Below, piece after piece: positions 1 through 8,431 of a stretch of DNA of 9,175 bases (the first letter of the stretch is position 1; the number at the start of each line of letters is the position of its first letter). The notes below the pieces were generated by a model. That model saw only the letters and a list, made by a program, of their open reading frames with translations, did no database searches and was not told the DNA's origin. A program made the translations under genes and the position numbers. Source of the stretch: Desulfobacteraceae bacterium (GTDB taxonomy: Bacteria; Desulfobacterota; DSM-4660; Desulfatiglandales; HGW-15); NCBI GenBank assembly GCA_003819975.1, contig RPPU01000138.1:1-9175 (forward strand), written 5' to 3'.

Positions 1-1629
<1,629 letters not shown>

Positions 1630-1665
1630 CTAATGACTTTTGATAAAAATAATTGAAACCAAATG

Positions 1666-1691
1666 AGCCCCCAAAAACTACAAGGGGCGCT
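1666..1691 (-). promoter_or_regulatory. G+C-rich hairpin in the nifJ leader
   Basis: Read on the minus strand, AGCGCCCC and GGGGGCT pair over 7 bp with one bulged G, around an 11-nt T-rich loop. It lies about 50 nt upstream of the nifJ start codon, inside the predicted leader. The GGGGC at 1684-1688 on the plus strand (extended to AGGGGC, 1683-1688) can alternatively pair with GCCCCT at 1722-1727, so two exclusive foldings exist. No T-run follows, so it is not a standard intrinsic terminator. A regulatory role is an inference; no known riboswitch class is recognised. Confidence 0.35.
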
Positions 1692-1783
1692 AAGTCATTC
1701 ATATAATTAGAATTAACCTTGGCCCCTAGGGTTGTCGACTTTATTCAGTTTTAAGACATCTATAATATTTATTCAAAAATAAA

Positions 1784-1811
1784 AGTATAACACTTTAGAT
1801 GGCAGTGTCAA
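1784..1811 (-). promoter_or_regulatory. Sigma70-type promoter for nifJ
   Basis: On the minus strand, TTGACA (1811-1806, a perfect -35 consensus) is followed after 16 nt by TATACT (1789-1784, 5 of 6 matches to -10). Transcription would start near 1777 and give a leader of about 160 nt before the nifJ ATG at 1614. The rest of the 1615-1807 stretch shows no convincing gene. It contains the leader hairpin and an 8-bp palindrome CCCTAGGG at 1724-1731. Confidence 0.6.
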
Positions 1812-1960
1812 ATCCAAATTTCATTTTCGTTCATTGTGCCGAATAGATGGGTGTCGGTGACGGTTGTTTTGATCTCCCTAATCTCAGCATCGTATGTGCA
1901 GAAACTTGTCCTGGGTAATGAGACAATGCTGAACCGATTGAATCTTTGGATCACAATCAT
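1808..1960 (-). CDS. Possible 50-residue hypothetical protein downstream of lepB
   Basis: An ATG at 1960 opens a 50-codon frame ending in TGA at 1808-1810. It begins 6 nt after the lepB stop codon, and TAAGG, which overlaps that stop codon, gives a plausible ribosome binding site 4 nt upstream, so translational coupling to lepB is possible. The predicted product is mixed polar/hydrophobic, with one Cys (residue 21), no membrane segment and the ending NENEIWI. I do not recognise it. Its 3' end overlaps the -35 element of the nifJ promoter. It could equally be a chance frame or the remnant of a decayed gene; there is no homology evidence. Confidence 0.25.
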   Translation of the reverse strand: MIVIQRFNRFSIVSLPRTSFCTYDAEIREIKTTVTDTHLFGTMNENEIWI

Positions 1961-1966
1961 TTCGCC

Positions 1967-2641
1967 TTATTTTATGATTTGAAAGCTTCTTTTTAGCTGG
2001 GGCCATGACCAAAAGATCATAAACGCTTTTCCTTTGATCTTATTGTCGGCGACAAACCCCCACACACGACTATCTTGACTATTATCCCGATTATCGCCCA
2101 TGACAAAAAAATGATCCTTGGGAACGTCGATCGGGCCGAAATCCTGATGGGTGCTATCCTTTGTTAATATGAAGTGATCCACATCAAATAGATACTCAAT
2201 GGATTTATCGTTATAGCCGTTATCCTCGGCATATTTACCGATATTTTTAGTCTCTATTTTTTTGCTATGGATATACAAAATATTGTTTTTAATTTCGATT
2301 CTATCACCTTCAATGCCGATAACCCTTTTTATATAATTCAAATTTTCATCTTTAGGATATTTGAAAACCACGATATCGCCGCGCTGGGGCTTTTTGATAC
2401 GCGCAATATATTGATCGGTAAACGGAATTTTAGGTCCGTAAATGAATTTATTAACTAATATACGGTCGCCCGGTACCAGGGTAGGAATCATGGACCCCGA
2501 GGGAATTCTAAAAGGCTCTGCAAGAAAAGTGCGAATAAATACAACCAGTAAAAGGGCAATAATAGCGGCTTCCACCCATTCTCTGCCATTACTCTTTGAC
2601 TTCAATAGGGTTGCATCCGCAGGATTTGTTTCTGTTTCCAT
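1967..2641 (-). CDS. lepB: Signal peptidase I
   Basis: Membrane-bound serine protease that removes signal peptides from secreted proteins on the outer face of the inner membrane, using a Ser/Lys dyad. Numbered from the ATG at 2641 (224 aa), one N-terminal transmembrane segment spans about residues 24-42, followed by IPSGSMIPT (46-54) with catalytic Ser50. Box D, YIKRVIGIEGD, supplies the general-base Lys105. Box E, MGDNRDNSQDSR, is at 181-192. Length and box order are typical of the compact single-TM family. An ATG three codons further upstream (2650) has no spaced Shine-Dalgarno, whereas AAGGA sits 8 nt before the 2641 ATG, so the shorter start is preferred. The gene is divergent from the pil operon and ends in TAA. 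It may process exported pilus components such as PilP, but it is probably a general housekeeping enzyme. Confidence 0.95.
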   Translation of the reverse strand: METETNPADATLLKSKSNGREWVEAAIIALLLVVFIRTFLAEPFRIPSGSMIPTLVPGDRILVNKFIYGPKIPFTDQYIARIKKPQRGDIVVFKYPKDENLNYIKRVIGIEGDRIEIKNNILYIHSKKIETKNIGKYAEDNGYNDKSIEYLFDVDHFILTKDSTHQDFGPIDVPKDHFFVMGDNRDNSQDSRVWGFVADNKIKGKAFMIFWSWPQLKRSFQIIK

Positions 2642-2701
2642 TTTGCTCATCCTTATACCGAAACAGGTCCGGGTTTTTGCCTGGAAAAATTTAATAAACG
2701 C

Positions 2702-2718
2702 TCAAAGCGACCCTTTGA
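2702..2718. repeat. Small inverted repeat in the lepB leader region
   Basis: TCAAAG and CTTTGA form a perfect 6-bp inverted repeat around a 5-nt loop, about 60 bp upstream of the lepB start. On the minus strand it would be a hairpin in the lepB leader. There is no T-run, and no function can be assigned. A weak minus-strand promoter further upstream (TTTACA, 18 nt, TACACT) is possible but not convincing. Confidence 0.25.
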
Positions 2719-2840
2719 TTGAAATCAGGCGCAGAGTGTAATCTTGATTCAAATTGGTTGTAAAGGAAATTTTCAATGCTCTTTTCGTATTTCTCTGAAT
2801 GTGCGCTCGTAAAACACCTGAGCCACACAACATTAAAAAC

Positions 2841-2860
2841 CAATAAATTATATTTTATTG
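2841..2860. repeat. Perfect 7-bp inverted repeat (CAATAAA-N6-TTTATTG)
   Basis: CAATAAA at 2841-2847 is mirrored by TTTATTG at 2854-2860. It lies about 85 bp upstream of the pil-operon -35 box and only 3 bp from a second inverted repeat with the same CAATA/TATTG arms. This makes it a candidate operator half of a tandem site in the lepB/pil divergent region. Such repeats also arise easily in AT-rich DNA. Confidence 0.35.
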
Positions 2861-2863
2861 CAC

Positions 2864-2880
2864 ACAATATATAGTATTGT
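2864..2880. repeat. Inverted repeat ACAATA-N5-TATTGT, candidate operator
   Basis: A perfect 6-bp inverted repeat (2864-2869 and 2875-2880) with a 5-bp centre is followed on the plus strand by seven T residues. Spacing and symmetry fit a dimeric HTH regulator site 65 bp upstream of the pil promoter -35. The hairpin plus T-run could also act as a weak AT-rich terminator for plus-strand transcription, but no plus-strand gene lies upstream, so an operator is the more natural reading. No binding protein is demonstrated. Confidence 0.35.
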
Positions 2881-2945
2881 TTTTTTGCATTAAACTCAAT
2901 ATATGCATAAATTATATTAATTATAGTTAATTTATCAAAAAATAC

Positions 2946-2973
2946 TTGACAAATAATAGCATATATATATGAT
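2946..2973 (+). promoter_or_regulatory. Sigma70-type promoter of the HTH-pil operon
   Basis: TTGACA (2946-2951, perfect -35) and TATGAT (2968-2973, 5 of 6 matches to -10) are separated by 16 bp, with an A/T-rich tract upstream that could serve as an UP element. Transcription would start near 2980, leaving a leader of about 20 nt before the first start codon. No sigma54 (GG-N10-GC) site was seen upstream of the operon. Confidence 0.7.
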
Positions 2974-2999
2974 ATTCCATAAAAGGGGAGTGTAGAATT

Positions 3000-3230
3000 G
3001 TGGTGGAAACGAGTTTATTGGAGGAAAAATTGATCCAAAATATCGTAAGCAAGGTCAGAAAAAATCAACTTATGAGCAAGGCCGAACTAGCCAGAAAGGC
3101 AGGGGTCTCACCTTTGACGATTGACCGGATTGAAAAGGGGGAAAATTGTCGCATGGAGACCAGGCGCAAAATAATTCTGGCGTTAGGCTATAAATTATCC
3201 GATAAAGATAAAATTTTTCCGGAAGCATAA
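3000..3230 (+). CDS. Small XRE/Cro-CI-type helix-turn-helix regulator
   Basis: A 76-residue protein consisting almost entirely of one Cro/CI-type DNA-binding domain. KAELARKAG (27-35) forms the first HTH helix and SPLTIDRIEKGE (37-48) the recognition helix, followed by a helix containing TRRKIILALGY. No separate effector or dimerisation domain is visible. The start is GTG, with GGGGAG 9 nt upstream; a second GTG follows immediately. It is the first gene after the strong promoter and ends 12 nt before pilM, so it is almost certainly cotranscribed with the pil genes. I infer that it may autoregulate the operon through the palindromes at 2841-2880; the fold is clear, the target is not. Confidence 0.88.
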   Translation: MVETSLLEEKLIQNIVSKVRKNQLMSKAELARKAGVSPLTIDRIEKGENCRMETRRKIILALGYKLSDKDKIFPEA

Positions 3231-3242
3231 AAAGGGTTAAAT

Positions 3243-4319
3243 ATGTCGGTTGCCAAAAAAAATCAGCTGATCGGGTTGGATATCGGTTCAAATTCCATCA
3301 AGCTTGTAGAAATAGACAGCAGTAAGAAGGGCTTGATCCTAAAAAACTTCGGCATCATTAGTTTGCCTCAAAATGCCATCGTGGAAGGGTCCATTAAAGA
3401 AATGGAAATCGTGGCTTCAGCCATCAGGACCCTTAAAAAAAACCTGAAAATTAAAAATAATAATGTTGTTACGGCTATTTCGGGCTATTCCGTAATTATT
3501 AAAAAAATCAGTATCGGCAAGAGGGATGAATCCGAACTCGAAAAAACGATCCAAGAAGAAGCGGAACAATATATTCCTTTTGACATCAATGATGTAAATT
3601 TGGATTTCGAAATTTTAGCCAATGAAGCGGCTTCAGCCGGGAATGAAAAAGAAAAATCCGACTTGATGGATATCATGCTCGTGGCGGCAAAAAAGGATAT
3701 TGTTGAAGATTACGTCAGTCTGATGCAACTGACCGGACTGAATCCCGTGATTATGGATGTGGATGCGTTCGCCTTGCAAAACGCTTTTGAAATCAGCATT
3801 GATAATGCAGCCGGCTGCTATGCGATTGTCAATATCGGCGCCGAGGAACTCGGTATTAATGCCATAAAAAACGGCGTATCGATTTTCACCCGCGACTCAT
3901 CTTACGGCGGCTACCAGATTAACGAAGCGATCATGTCCAAGTTCGGCGTTTCATATGAGGAAGCCGAAAAAATAAAACTGGGAATCTCCAAGGTCAGCAA
4001 AGGGGCCGAGGCATTGGAAGAAATTTTCACCACGACTATTTCAGGCTGGGTGAACGAGATAAAGAGAGCGCTGGATTTCTTATCCACCACCTATCCTGAC
4101 GAAAATATTTCAAAAATTTATATGAGTGGCGGATCATGCCGGATTCCCGGCTTTCAGAAATATCTTGAAGCTGAAACGGAAACCCCGGTTGCTGAAATCA
4201 ACCCTTTTGCCAATCTGCAAATTAACGAAAAATATTTTGACCCTAAATATCTAAGCTATATGGCTCCCCAAGCTGCCGTCGCAGTGGGCTTGGCATTAAG
4301 GACTGTGGGTGACAAATGA
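3243..4319 (+). CDS. pilM: Type IV pilus assembly protein PilM
   Basis: Actin/FtsA-like cytoplasmic ATP-binding protein that docks onto the N-terminal tail of PilN and couples the inner-membrane PilNOP platform to the motor region. Its 358 residues match the family length. The phosphate-1 loop IGLDIGSNSIKLVEI is at 10-24, EEAEQYIPFDINDVNLDFEI at 105-124, the phosphate-2 region IVNIGAEELGINAI at 195-208, and the adenosine loop YMSGGSCRIPGFQKYL at 293-308. A ribosome binding site AAGGG lies 6 nt upstream. It follows the HTH gene by 12 nt and overlaps pilN by 4 nt (ATGA). Nothing in the protein looks damaged. Confidence 0.97.
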   Translation: MSVAKKNQLIGLDIGSNSIKLVEIDSSKKGLILKNFGIISLPQNAIVEGSIKEMEIVASAIRTLKKNLKIKNNNVVTAISGYSVIIKKISIGKRDESELEKTIQEEAEQYIPFDINDVNLDFEILANEAASAGNEKEKSDLMDIMLVAAKKDIVEDYVSLMQLTGLNPVIMDVDAFALQNAFEISIDNAAGCYAIVNIGAEELGINAIKNGVSIFTRDSSYGGYQINEAIMSKFGVSYEEAEKIKLGISKVSKGAEALEEIFTTTISGWVNEIKRALDFLSTTYPDENISKIYMSGGSCRIPGFQKYLEAETETPVAEINPFANLQINEKYFDPKYLSYMAPQAAVAVGLALRTVGDK

Positions 4320-4882
4320 TAAGAATAAACCTCCTGCCCTTTAGGGCTGCCAGAAAAAAAGAGAATATCCGCAAGCAACTATCGATTTTTGGGTTAAGTA
4401 TCTTTGCCATGGTTATTCTCTTGATCTATGGCGTGTATCTATTGACTAGTGAAGTCAATAGATTAAAAAAGGTAGACAAAGATTTGCGCAACGAATTGGC
4501 CGCTCTGGAAAAAGTCGAAAAAGAAATTAAGAAGATGGAAAATGAAATCAAGGAGATTGAGAAAAAACTAAATGTCATCAAGGAATTGGACAGTAAAAAA
4601 ACCGGTCCGGTCCACCTTCTGGATCAACTCTCCATGGCCATTCCGAAAGATAAACTATGGGTCATTTCGCTGAACGAAACGGGGGGCATGCTGAAATTAA
4701 AAGGAGTAGCCATGGATAACGAGACCGTGGCTCTTTTTATGAACAACCTTGAAAAATCGAGTTTTTTTACCAATATTGAACTGGAAGGAACCAAAAGCAG
4801 GGATCTCGCGAAATATCGTTTAAGTGTGGCTGATTTTTCCTTGAATTGCAGAATCAGCGCGCCGAAGATAAAAGAGAATTGA
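4316..4882 (+). CDS. pilN: Type IV pilus assembly protein PilN
   Basis: Bitopic inner-membrane protein that heterodimerises with PilO in the periplasm. It begins MIRINLLPFR, and the INLLP motif is the known PilM-binding tail. A transmembrane helix at about 22-43 is followed by a strongly charged coiled coil (about 46-92, Lys/Glu/Leu-rich) and a ferredoxin-like periplasmic domain (about 95-180). The 188-residue length is normal. The start codon overlaps the pilM stop (ATGA, 4316-4319), indicating translational coupling; the ribosome binding site inside pilM is weak. Confidence 0.96.
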   Translation: MIRINLLPFRAARKKENIRKQLSIFGLSIFAMVILLIYGVYLLTSEVNRLKKVDKDLRNELAALEKVEKEIKKMENEIKEIEKKLNVIKELDSKKTGPVHLLDQLSMAIPKDKLWVISLNETGGMLKLKGVAMDNETVALFMNNLEKSSFFTNIELEGTKSRDLAKYRLSVADFSLNCRISAPKIKEN

Positions 4883-4900
4883 ATGATTTTGTAAAATCAT
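4883..4900 (+). repeat. 8-bp inverted repeat immediately after the pilN stop
   Basis: ATGATTTT-GT-AAAATCAT starts at the first base after the pilN TGA and fills nearly half of the 44-nt pilN-pilO gap. In RNA it would form a 7-bp stem with a 4-nt loop. No T-run follows, so it is not an intrinsic terminator. It might serve as an mRNA processing or stability element, or may simply be a chance AT-rich palindrome. Confidence 0.4.
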
Positions 4901-4926
4901 AACAAACGCCCTTAAGGAAATGAATT

Positions 4927-5535
4927 ATGCCAGAGAACAATTTCATCGAAAAAATTGAAAAGATAAAGATGCCGATCCGGTTCCTTATTTTCGGTTTAAG
5001 TATCGGTTTTTTCATTATTATATTTTTAGTATTTTCCTATTTTCCCAGTAAAGGCGAAATTGACAAAACACAAGCTTCCATCGATGAGCTTAACCGCCGG
5101 TTAACCAAAATTAAAGTCACCGTGAGTAAAAAGAAAGAATATGACGAGAGAAAAGCCTTGATTACGATGCAATTCGAGGAAGCGCTCAAACATCTTCCGA
5201 ATACGAAAGAAATCCCGGCGTTGTTAAAAAATATCAGCCAGTTAGCCAGCGATTCTCAATTGAAGTTCATGGTCTTTACGCAACAAGCTGAAAGGCCCAA
5301 AGATTTTTATTACGAAATTCCAGTCGCAATTGAAATGAGCGGTAACTACCACAATGTAGCGATTTTCTTTGACAAGATCGGACGGATGGACCGCATAGTC
5401 AATATTCTGGATGTAACCATGCAACCGACCAAAGAGTATTCCACTGATTTGGTCACAAAATGCACCGCCATAACTTATAGATTTAAAGGTGAGGTCGAGG
5501 CCCAGGATGATGCTAAAAAGCCCAAAAAGAATTAA
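4927..5535 (+). CDS. pilO: Type IV pilus assembly protein PilO
   Basis: Inner-membrane partner of PilN; the PilN-PilO dimer binds PilP and spans the periplasm toward the secretin. The protein has 202 residues, with a short cytoplasmic tail, a transmembrane helix at about 17-38, a coiled coil at about 43-72 (IDELNRRLTKIK), and a C-terminal domain containing EEALKHLPNTKEIPALL, YYEIPVAIEMSGNYHNVAIF and DRIVNILDVTM, all typical PilO sequences. A ribosome binding site AAGGA lies 8 nt upstream. The tail is Lys-rich. The gene's 3' end overlaps the pilP start by about 29 nt. Confidence 0.96.
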   Translation: MPENNFIEKIEKIKMPIRFLIFGLSIGFFIIIFLVFSYFPSKGEIDKTQASIDELNRRLTKIKVTVSKKKEYDERKALITMQFEEALKHLPNTKEIPALLKNISQLASDSQLKFMVFTQQAERPKDFYYEIPVAIEMSGNYHNVAIFFDKIGRMDRIVNILDVTMQPTKEYSTDLVTKCTAITYRFKGEVEAQDDAKKPKKN

Positions 5536-6028
5536 ACATCATTTTATTTTCTTGTTTTTTCTGTTTTTATTGCCGGTTCTTTGGGTCCAGGCGGCGGACG
5601 GCATTGTTTACAAAGAACCTCGCCCATTAAGGGGGGGACCGGTAGTCGAATCAAAAGCCGCTTCAATTGGAACTTATCTTTATGATCCGACCGGAAAGAC
5701 AGATCCATTCAAGTCGTTTATTTCAGATGAAGTCATTGATAAACCGGGAAAAGCTTCCGGGGGCACATTGACTATTTTGGAGACGTTGGATCTGTCTCAA
5801 CTGGAGCTCATTGCCATCATGGTGGGCCCGAAAGGCAACTGGGCCATGGTGCGGGATTCAAAAGGTGTAGGTCATGTGATTAAAAAAGGCACCCCGATCG
5901 GAACCAAAGGCGGTGTGGTTGATAAGATAACCGAACATGAAGTCTTCATTAAGGAAGAATTTAAAGATTTTCGCGGCAACAAACAGTATAAAGAAACCGT
6001 CAAAAAGACCCCGTCGTCTGTTCAGTGA
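5507..6028 (+). CDS. pilP: Type IV pilus assembly protein PilP
   Basis: Periplasmic protein that links PilNO to the N0 domain of the PilQ secretin. From the ATG at 5507 it has 173 residues: a basic N-terminus, a hydrophobic segment at about 12-28 ending in an AxA-like VQA, an unstructured middle (TGKTDPFKSFI), and the C-terminal PilP beta domain with LETLDLSQLELIAIMVG and GNWAMVRDSKGVGHVIKKGTPIG. GAGG at 5497-5500 is 6 nt from this ATG (a second ATG is at 5510). An earlier in-frame GTG at 5489 has no ribosome binding site. There is no lipobox cysteine, unlike the Pseudomonas and Neisseria proteins, so it is probably cleaved by signal peptidase I or anchored by an uncleaved helix. Confidence 0.94.
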   Translation: MMLKSPKRIKHHFIFLFFLFLLPVLWVQAADGIVYKEPRPLRGGPVVESKAASIGTYLYDPTGKTDPFKSFISDEVIDKPGKASGGTLTILETLDLSQLELIAIMVGPKGNWAMVRDSKGVGHVIKKGTPIGTKGGVVDKITEHEVFIKEEFKDFRGNKQYKETVKKTPSSVQ

Positions 6029-6100
6029 TACCGGAAACATTTTGTTTGCGAGCATCCAACGGGTAATGAAGAGTTTAGAATTTTTTTCAAGGAGATGAAA

Positions 6101-8431
6101 ATGGGGAAAGAGCGTAAGCTGAAAATGGCAAGATTATCCTTGATTCTGTATCTGGTTCTGTTTGCATTTACTTTGAGTTGTGCCACCACAACGTCTTCAA
6201 ATGACCAGGCATCGTCGAATACTACGCATGCCCCGTTCATCACAAAAGTGGAAACGATTCCATCGGCGCAAACGACTACGATTAAGATAACCTGTGATAA
6301 GCCGGCGCTTTATACGGCCTTTCAACTGGCGGATCCTCCAAGAATTATCCTTGATATTAACGGAAAACAAGGTCCGGAACTGGCTTCCGTGATCAATGTT
6401 AAAAATGGGAATATCAACCAGATTCGCTTTCAGGAGGGAACCGTTCAGGCCGCAAGCACCAGGATGACCATTGAATTAGATACTCCGCTTACGTATCAAG
6501 CCGAGGCCGTTGACAATATCATCCAGCTGACCTTTAAAACAAAAGCAGTAACCACTGCCCCCGTGCCGGAGGAGACCCAACCGGTTTTAGCCGAGCAACC
6601 GATTGCTTCCGGCCCTGAAACAACCGCCGCCGCCAAACCGCGCATTTTTTTCCAACCCAAAGCGTCGGACTTAAACCAGGTCTTGGGAATTGATTTTGCC
6701 ATGTTGGATCAAGGCAAATCGCGCTTGGTCGTTACAACCGATAAAAAGAGCACTTACGATCTAAAACAGCAAAATGCTAAAACTCTGATCTTAAAACTTG
6801 GCAAAACGACCGTACCCGATTTGCTTAAACGGCAATTGGATGCCCGGCATTTTGAAGGTGTCGTGGATCAAGTTAAAGCTTCATTCGTCCAAAATGAAAA
6901 ACAAGTTATCATAGCCATCCTGCTGAGAGAGATGGTGCCTTTTCACGTCAATCAAACCGACAACGAAATTAATATCGATTTCGCCCAAACAATGGTTAGA
7001 CCGCCTGATCGTAAAATCGTTCCGCTGCAGATGGCTGAAATGCGGAACCAACCGATCACTCCGATCATGCCGATCATAAGTAATGATGCGACCCAAACGA
7101 TTGAATCATCCGAACCTACTTCACAACCTTTTTCCCCAGGGGCCAATTCAAAACAGGGAACTCAAATATCCGACAACTCGGCAACTGAAACCTCATCGGA
7201 ACAAACACCGCAAAGCCTCCCCGGCCTTAAAAAAAGATATCGTGGCGAACCCATGACCATGGATTTTGTGAATGCGGATATTACCAATATTTTGGTGTTA
7301 ATCAGTCAAGTAAGCAACCTAAATATTGTCTGGGGGCCCGAGGTTCAGGGCACGGTTTCCATGAAACTTAAAAATGTCCCCTGGGACCAGGCTTTGGATA
7401 TGATCTTAACCAACAACAACCTGGCCAAACGCGAACAAGGGAATGTTATCTGGATCACCACCTCGGCAAAAATGGCTCAATTCGAAACGGATGAGAAAAA
7501 GAAAAGAGAAGATGCTGAAGCGGAAATTAAAAGCAAATTCGATGCAAAGAAAAAACAAGAAGAAGTCGAGCCGATGGTCACCATGTATTACCCGCTTAAT
7601 TTCGCGAGTTGTAAAGACTTAAAACCTCATTTGGAGGCCATGAAAACTGCAAGAGGAAAAGTCAGCGAGGATGAAAGAACCAATACTATAGTTCTGACGG
7701 ATGTGGCGGACATTCAAAGAAAGGCAAAAGAAATTATCAAATACTTTGATTTACCGGTTAAACAAATCATGATTGAAGCCCGGATTGTGGATGCCTCTGA
7801 TGATTTTGCCAGAAGCTTGGGTATTAAATGGACCGATAAAACCGATGCGTGGAAGCTCAATAAATGGTATGACGGCCAAACGCTTACCATACCGCCGGGG
7901 GCCGAAAAAACAACCGGCAAAAGTCCCGACGTTAAGGATCCGATTTGGGACGGACAGATGATCGGCGGCGGTAGCTTTTCAACAAATTCACCGGGTGGGT
8001 GGGCCGCGAATCTGGGCATGACTCTTGCCGCCATTACACAAAGCGGAAAATCATGGGTTACCTTAGACGCCAAGCTGGCTCTATCCGAAGCGGAAGGAAA
8101 AACTAAAACTATTTCTGCTCCAAAAGTTATGGCCCGCGAGGGGACTGAGGCGGTCATTAAACGTGGAGATTCAATTTTTCAAGTGGAATCAACACCTACG
8201 GGTACAGCCTGGAAAGAAATCGTCGCCATGCTATCTTTAAAAGTTACCCCTGTAAAAGTCAGTTACAATGACTTCATCATTTTAAAAGTCGTAGTAACCG
8301 ACGATAGGCCGGCCAACTTCGGTGAAAGAATCGGCGTCAATACAAAGGCGATTGAAACCAATTTAATGGTCAAAACAGGCGATACGGTCGTTATCGGCGG
8401 TATATATAAAGAAGCCAGCACAGACGGATAA
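6101..8431 (+). CDS. pilQ: Type IV pilus secretin PilQ, truncated by an in-frame stop
   Basis: Outer-membrane secretin through which the pilus passes. Numbered from the ATG at 6101 (776 aa; AAGGAG 6 nt upstream; the ATG at 6095 abuts that site and is less likely), it has an export signal ending at LSC27 (weak lipobox), AMIN-like domains at about 45-146 and 190-295, a Ser/Thr/Gln/Pro-rich linker (about 298-376), an STN/N0 domain (379-454), a charged Lys/Glu insertion (458-492), a secretin N1 domain (494-552), and the secretin core from about 554, including IEARIVDASDDFARSLGIKW and TKTISAPKVMAREG. The secretin signature starts at G760 (GDTVVIGGI), but a TAA at 8429-8431 cuts it. The frame then continues with the missing 41 codons. 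Full length would be 818 residues. As written, the last barrel strands are absent, so the product should be non-functional unless the stop is a base-call error. Confidence 0.93.
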   Translation: MGKERKLKMARLSLILYLVLFAFTLSCATTTSSNDQASSNTTHAPFITKVETIPSAQTTTIKITCDKPALYTAFQLADPPRIILDINGKQGPELASVINVKNGNINQIRFQEGTVQAASTRMTIELDTPLTYQAEAVDNIIQLTFKTKAVTTAPVPEETQPVLAEQPIASGPETTAAAKPRIFFQPKASDLNQVLGIDFAMLDQGKSRLVVTTDKKSTYDLKQQNAKTLILKLGKTTVPDLLKRQLDARHFEGVVDQVKASFVQNEKQVIIAILLREMVPFHVNQTDNEINIDFAQTMVRPPDRKIVPLQMAEMRNQPITPIMPIISNDATQTIESSEPTSQPFSPGANSKQGTQISDNSATETSSEQTPQSLPGLKKRYRGEPMTMDFVNADITNILVLISQVSNLNIVWGPEVQGTVSMKLKNVPWDQALDMILTNNNLAKREQGNVIWITTSAKMAQFETDEKKKREDAEAEIKSKFDAKKKQEEVEPMVTMYYPLNFASCKDLKPHLEAMKTARGKVSEDERTNTIVLTDVADIQRKAKEIIKYFDLPVKQIMIEARIVDASDDFARSLGIKWTDKTDAWKLNKWYDGQTLTIPPGAEKTTGKSPDVKDPIWDGQMIGGGSFSTNSPGGWAANLGMTLAAITQSGKSWVTLDAKLALSEAEGKTKTISAPKVMAREGTEAVIKRGDSIFQVESTPTGTAWKEIVAMLSLKVTPVKVSYNDFIILKVVVTDDRPANFGERIGVNTKAIETNLMVKTGDTVVIGGIYKEASTDG

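Noticed and set aside
1851..1966. Terminator after lepB
   Set aside because: Only weak dyads (CAGCAT/ATGCTG, TTGTC/GACAA) with long loops and no T-run on the minus strand.
2442..2741. Plus-strand frame of 99 codons over the start of lepB
   Set aside because: It is antisense to conserved lepB boxes and continues into the lepB leader; no family resemblance.
2864..2887. Intrinsic terminator (hairpin followed by seven T)
   Set aside because: The stem is purely AT-rich except for two G-C pairs at most, and no plus-strand gene upstream needs a terminator; kept only as an inverted repeat.
2615..2999. CRISPR array or mobile-element ends in the AT-rich intergenic region
   Set aside because: The repeats are short palindromes without regular spacing, spacers, target duplications or a transposase.
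7714..8157. Minus-strand open frame of 147 codons opposite pilQ, and the one at 8263-8541
   Set aside because: Antisense shadows of the conserved secretin core; no ribosome binding site or recognisable domain.
8429..8431. TAA in pilQ as recoding (selenocysteine, pyrrolysine) or a changed genetic code
   Set aside because: Selenocysteine uses TGA and pyrrolysine uses TAG; TAA also terminates several other genes in this window at their expected ends.
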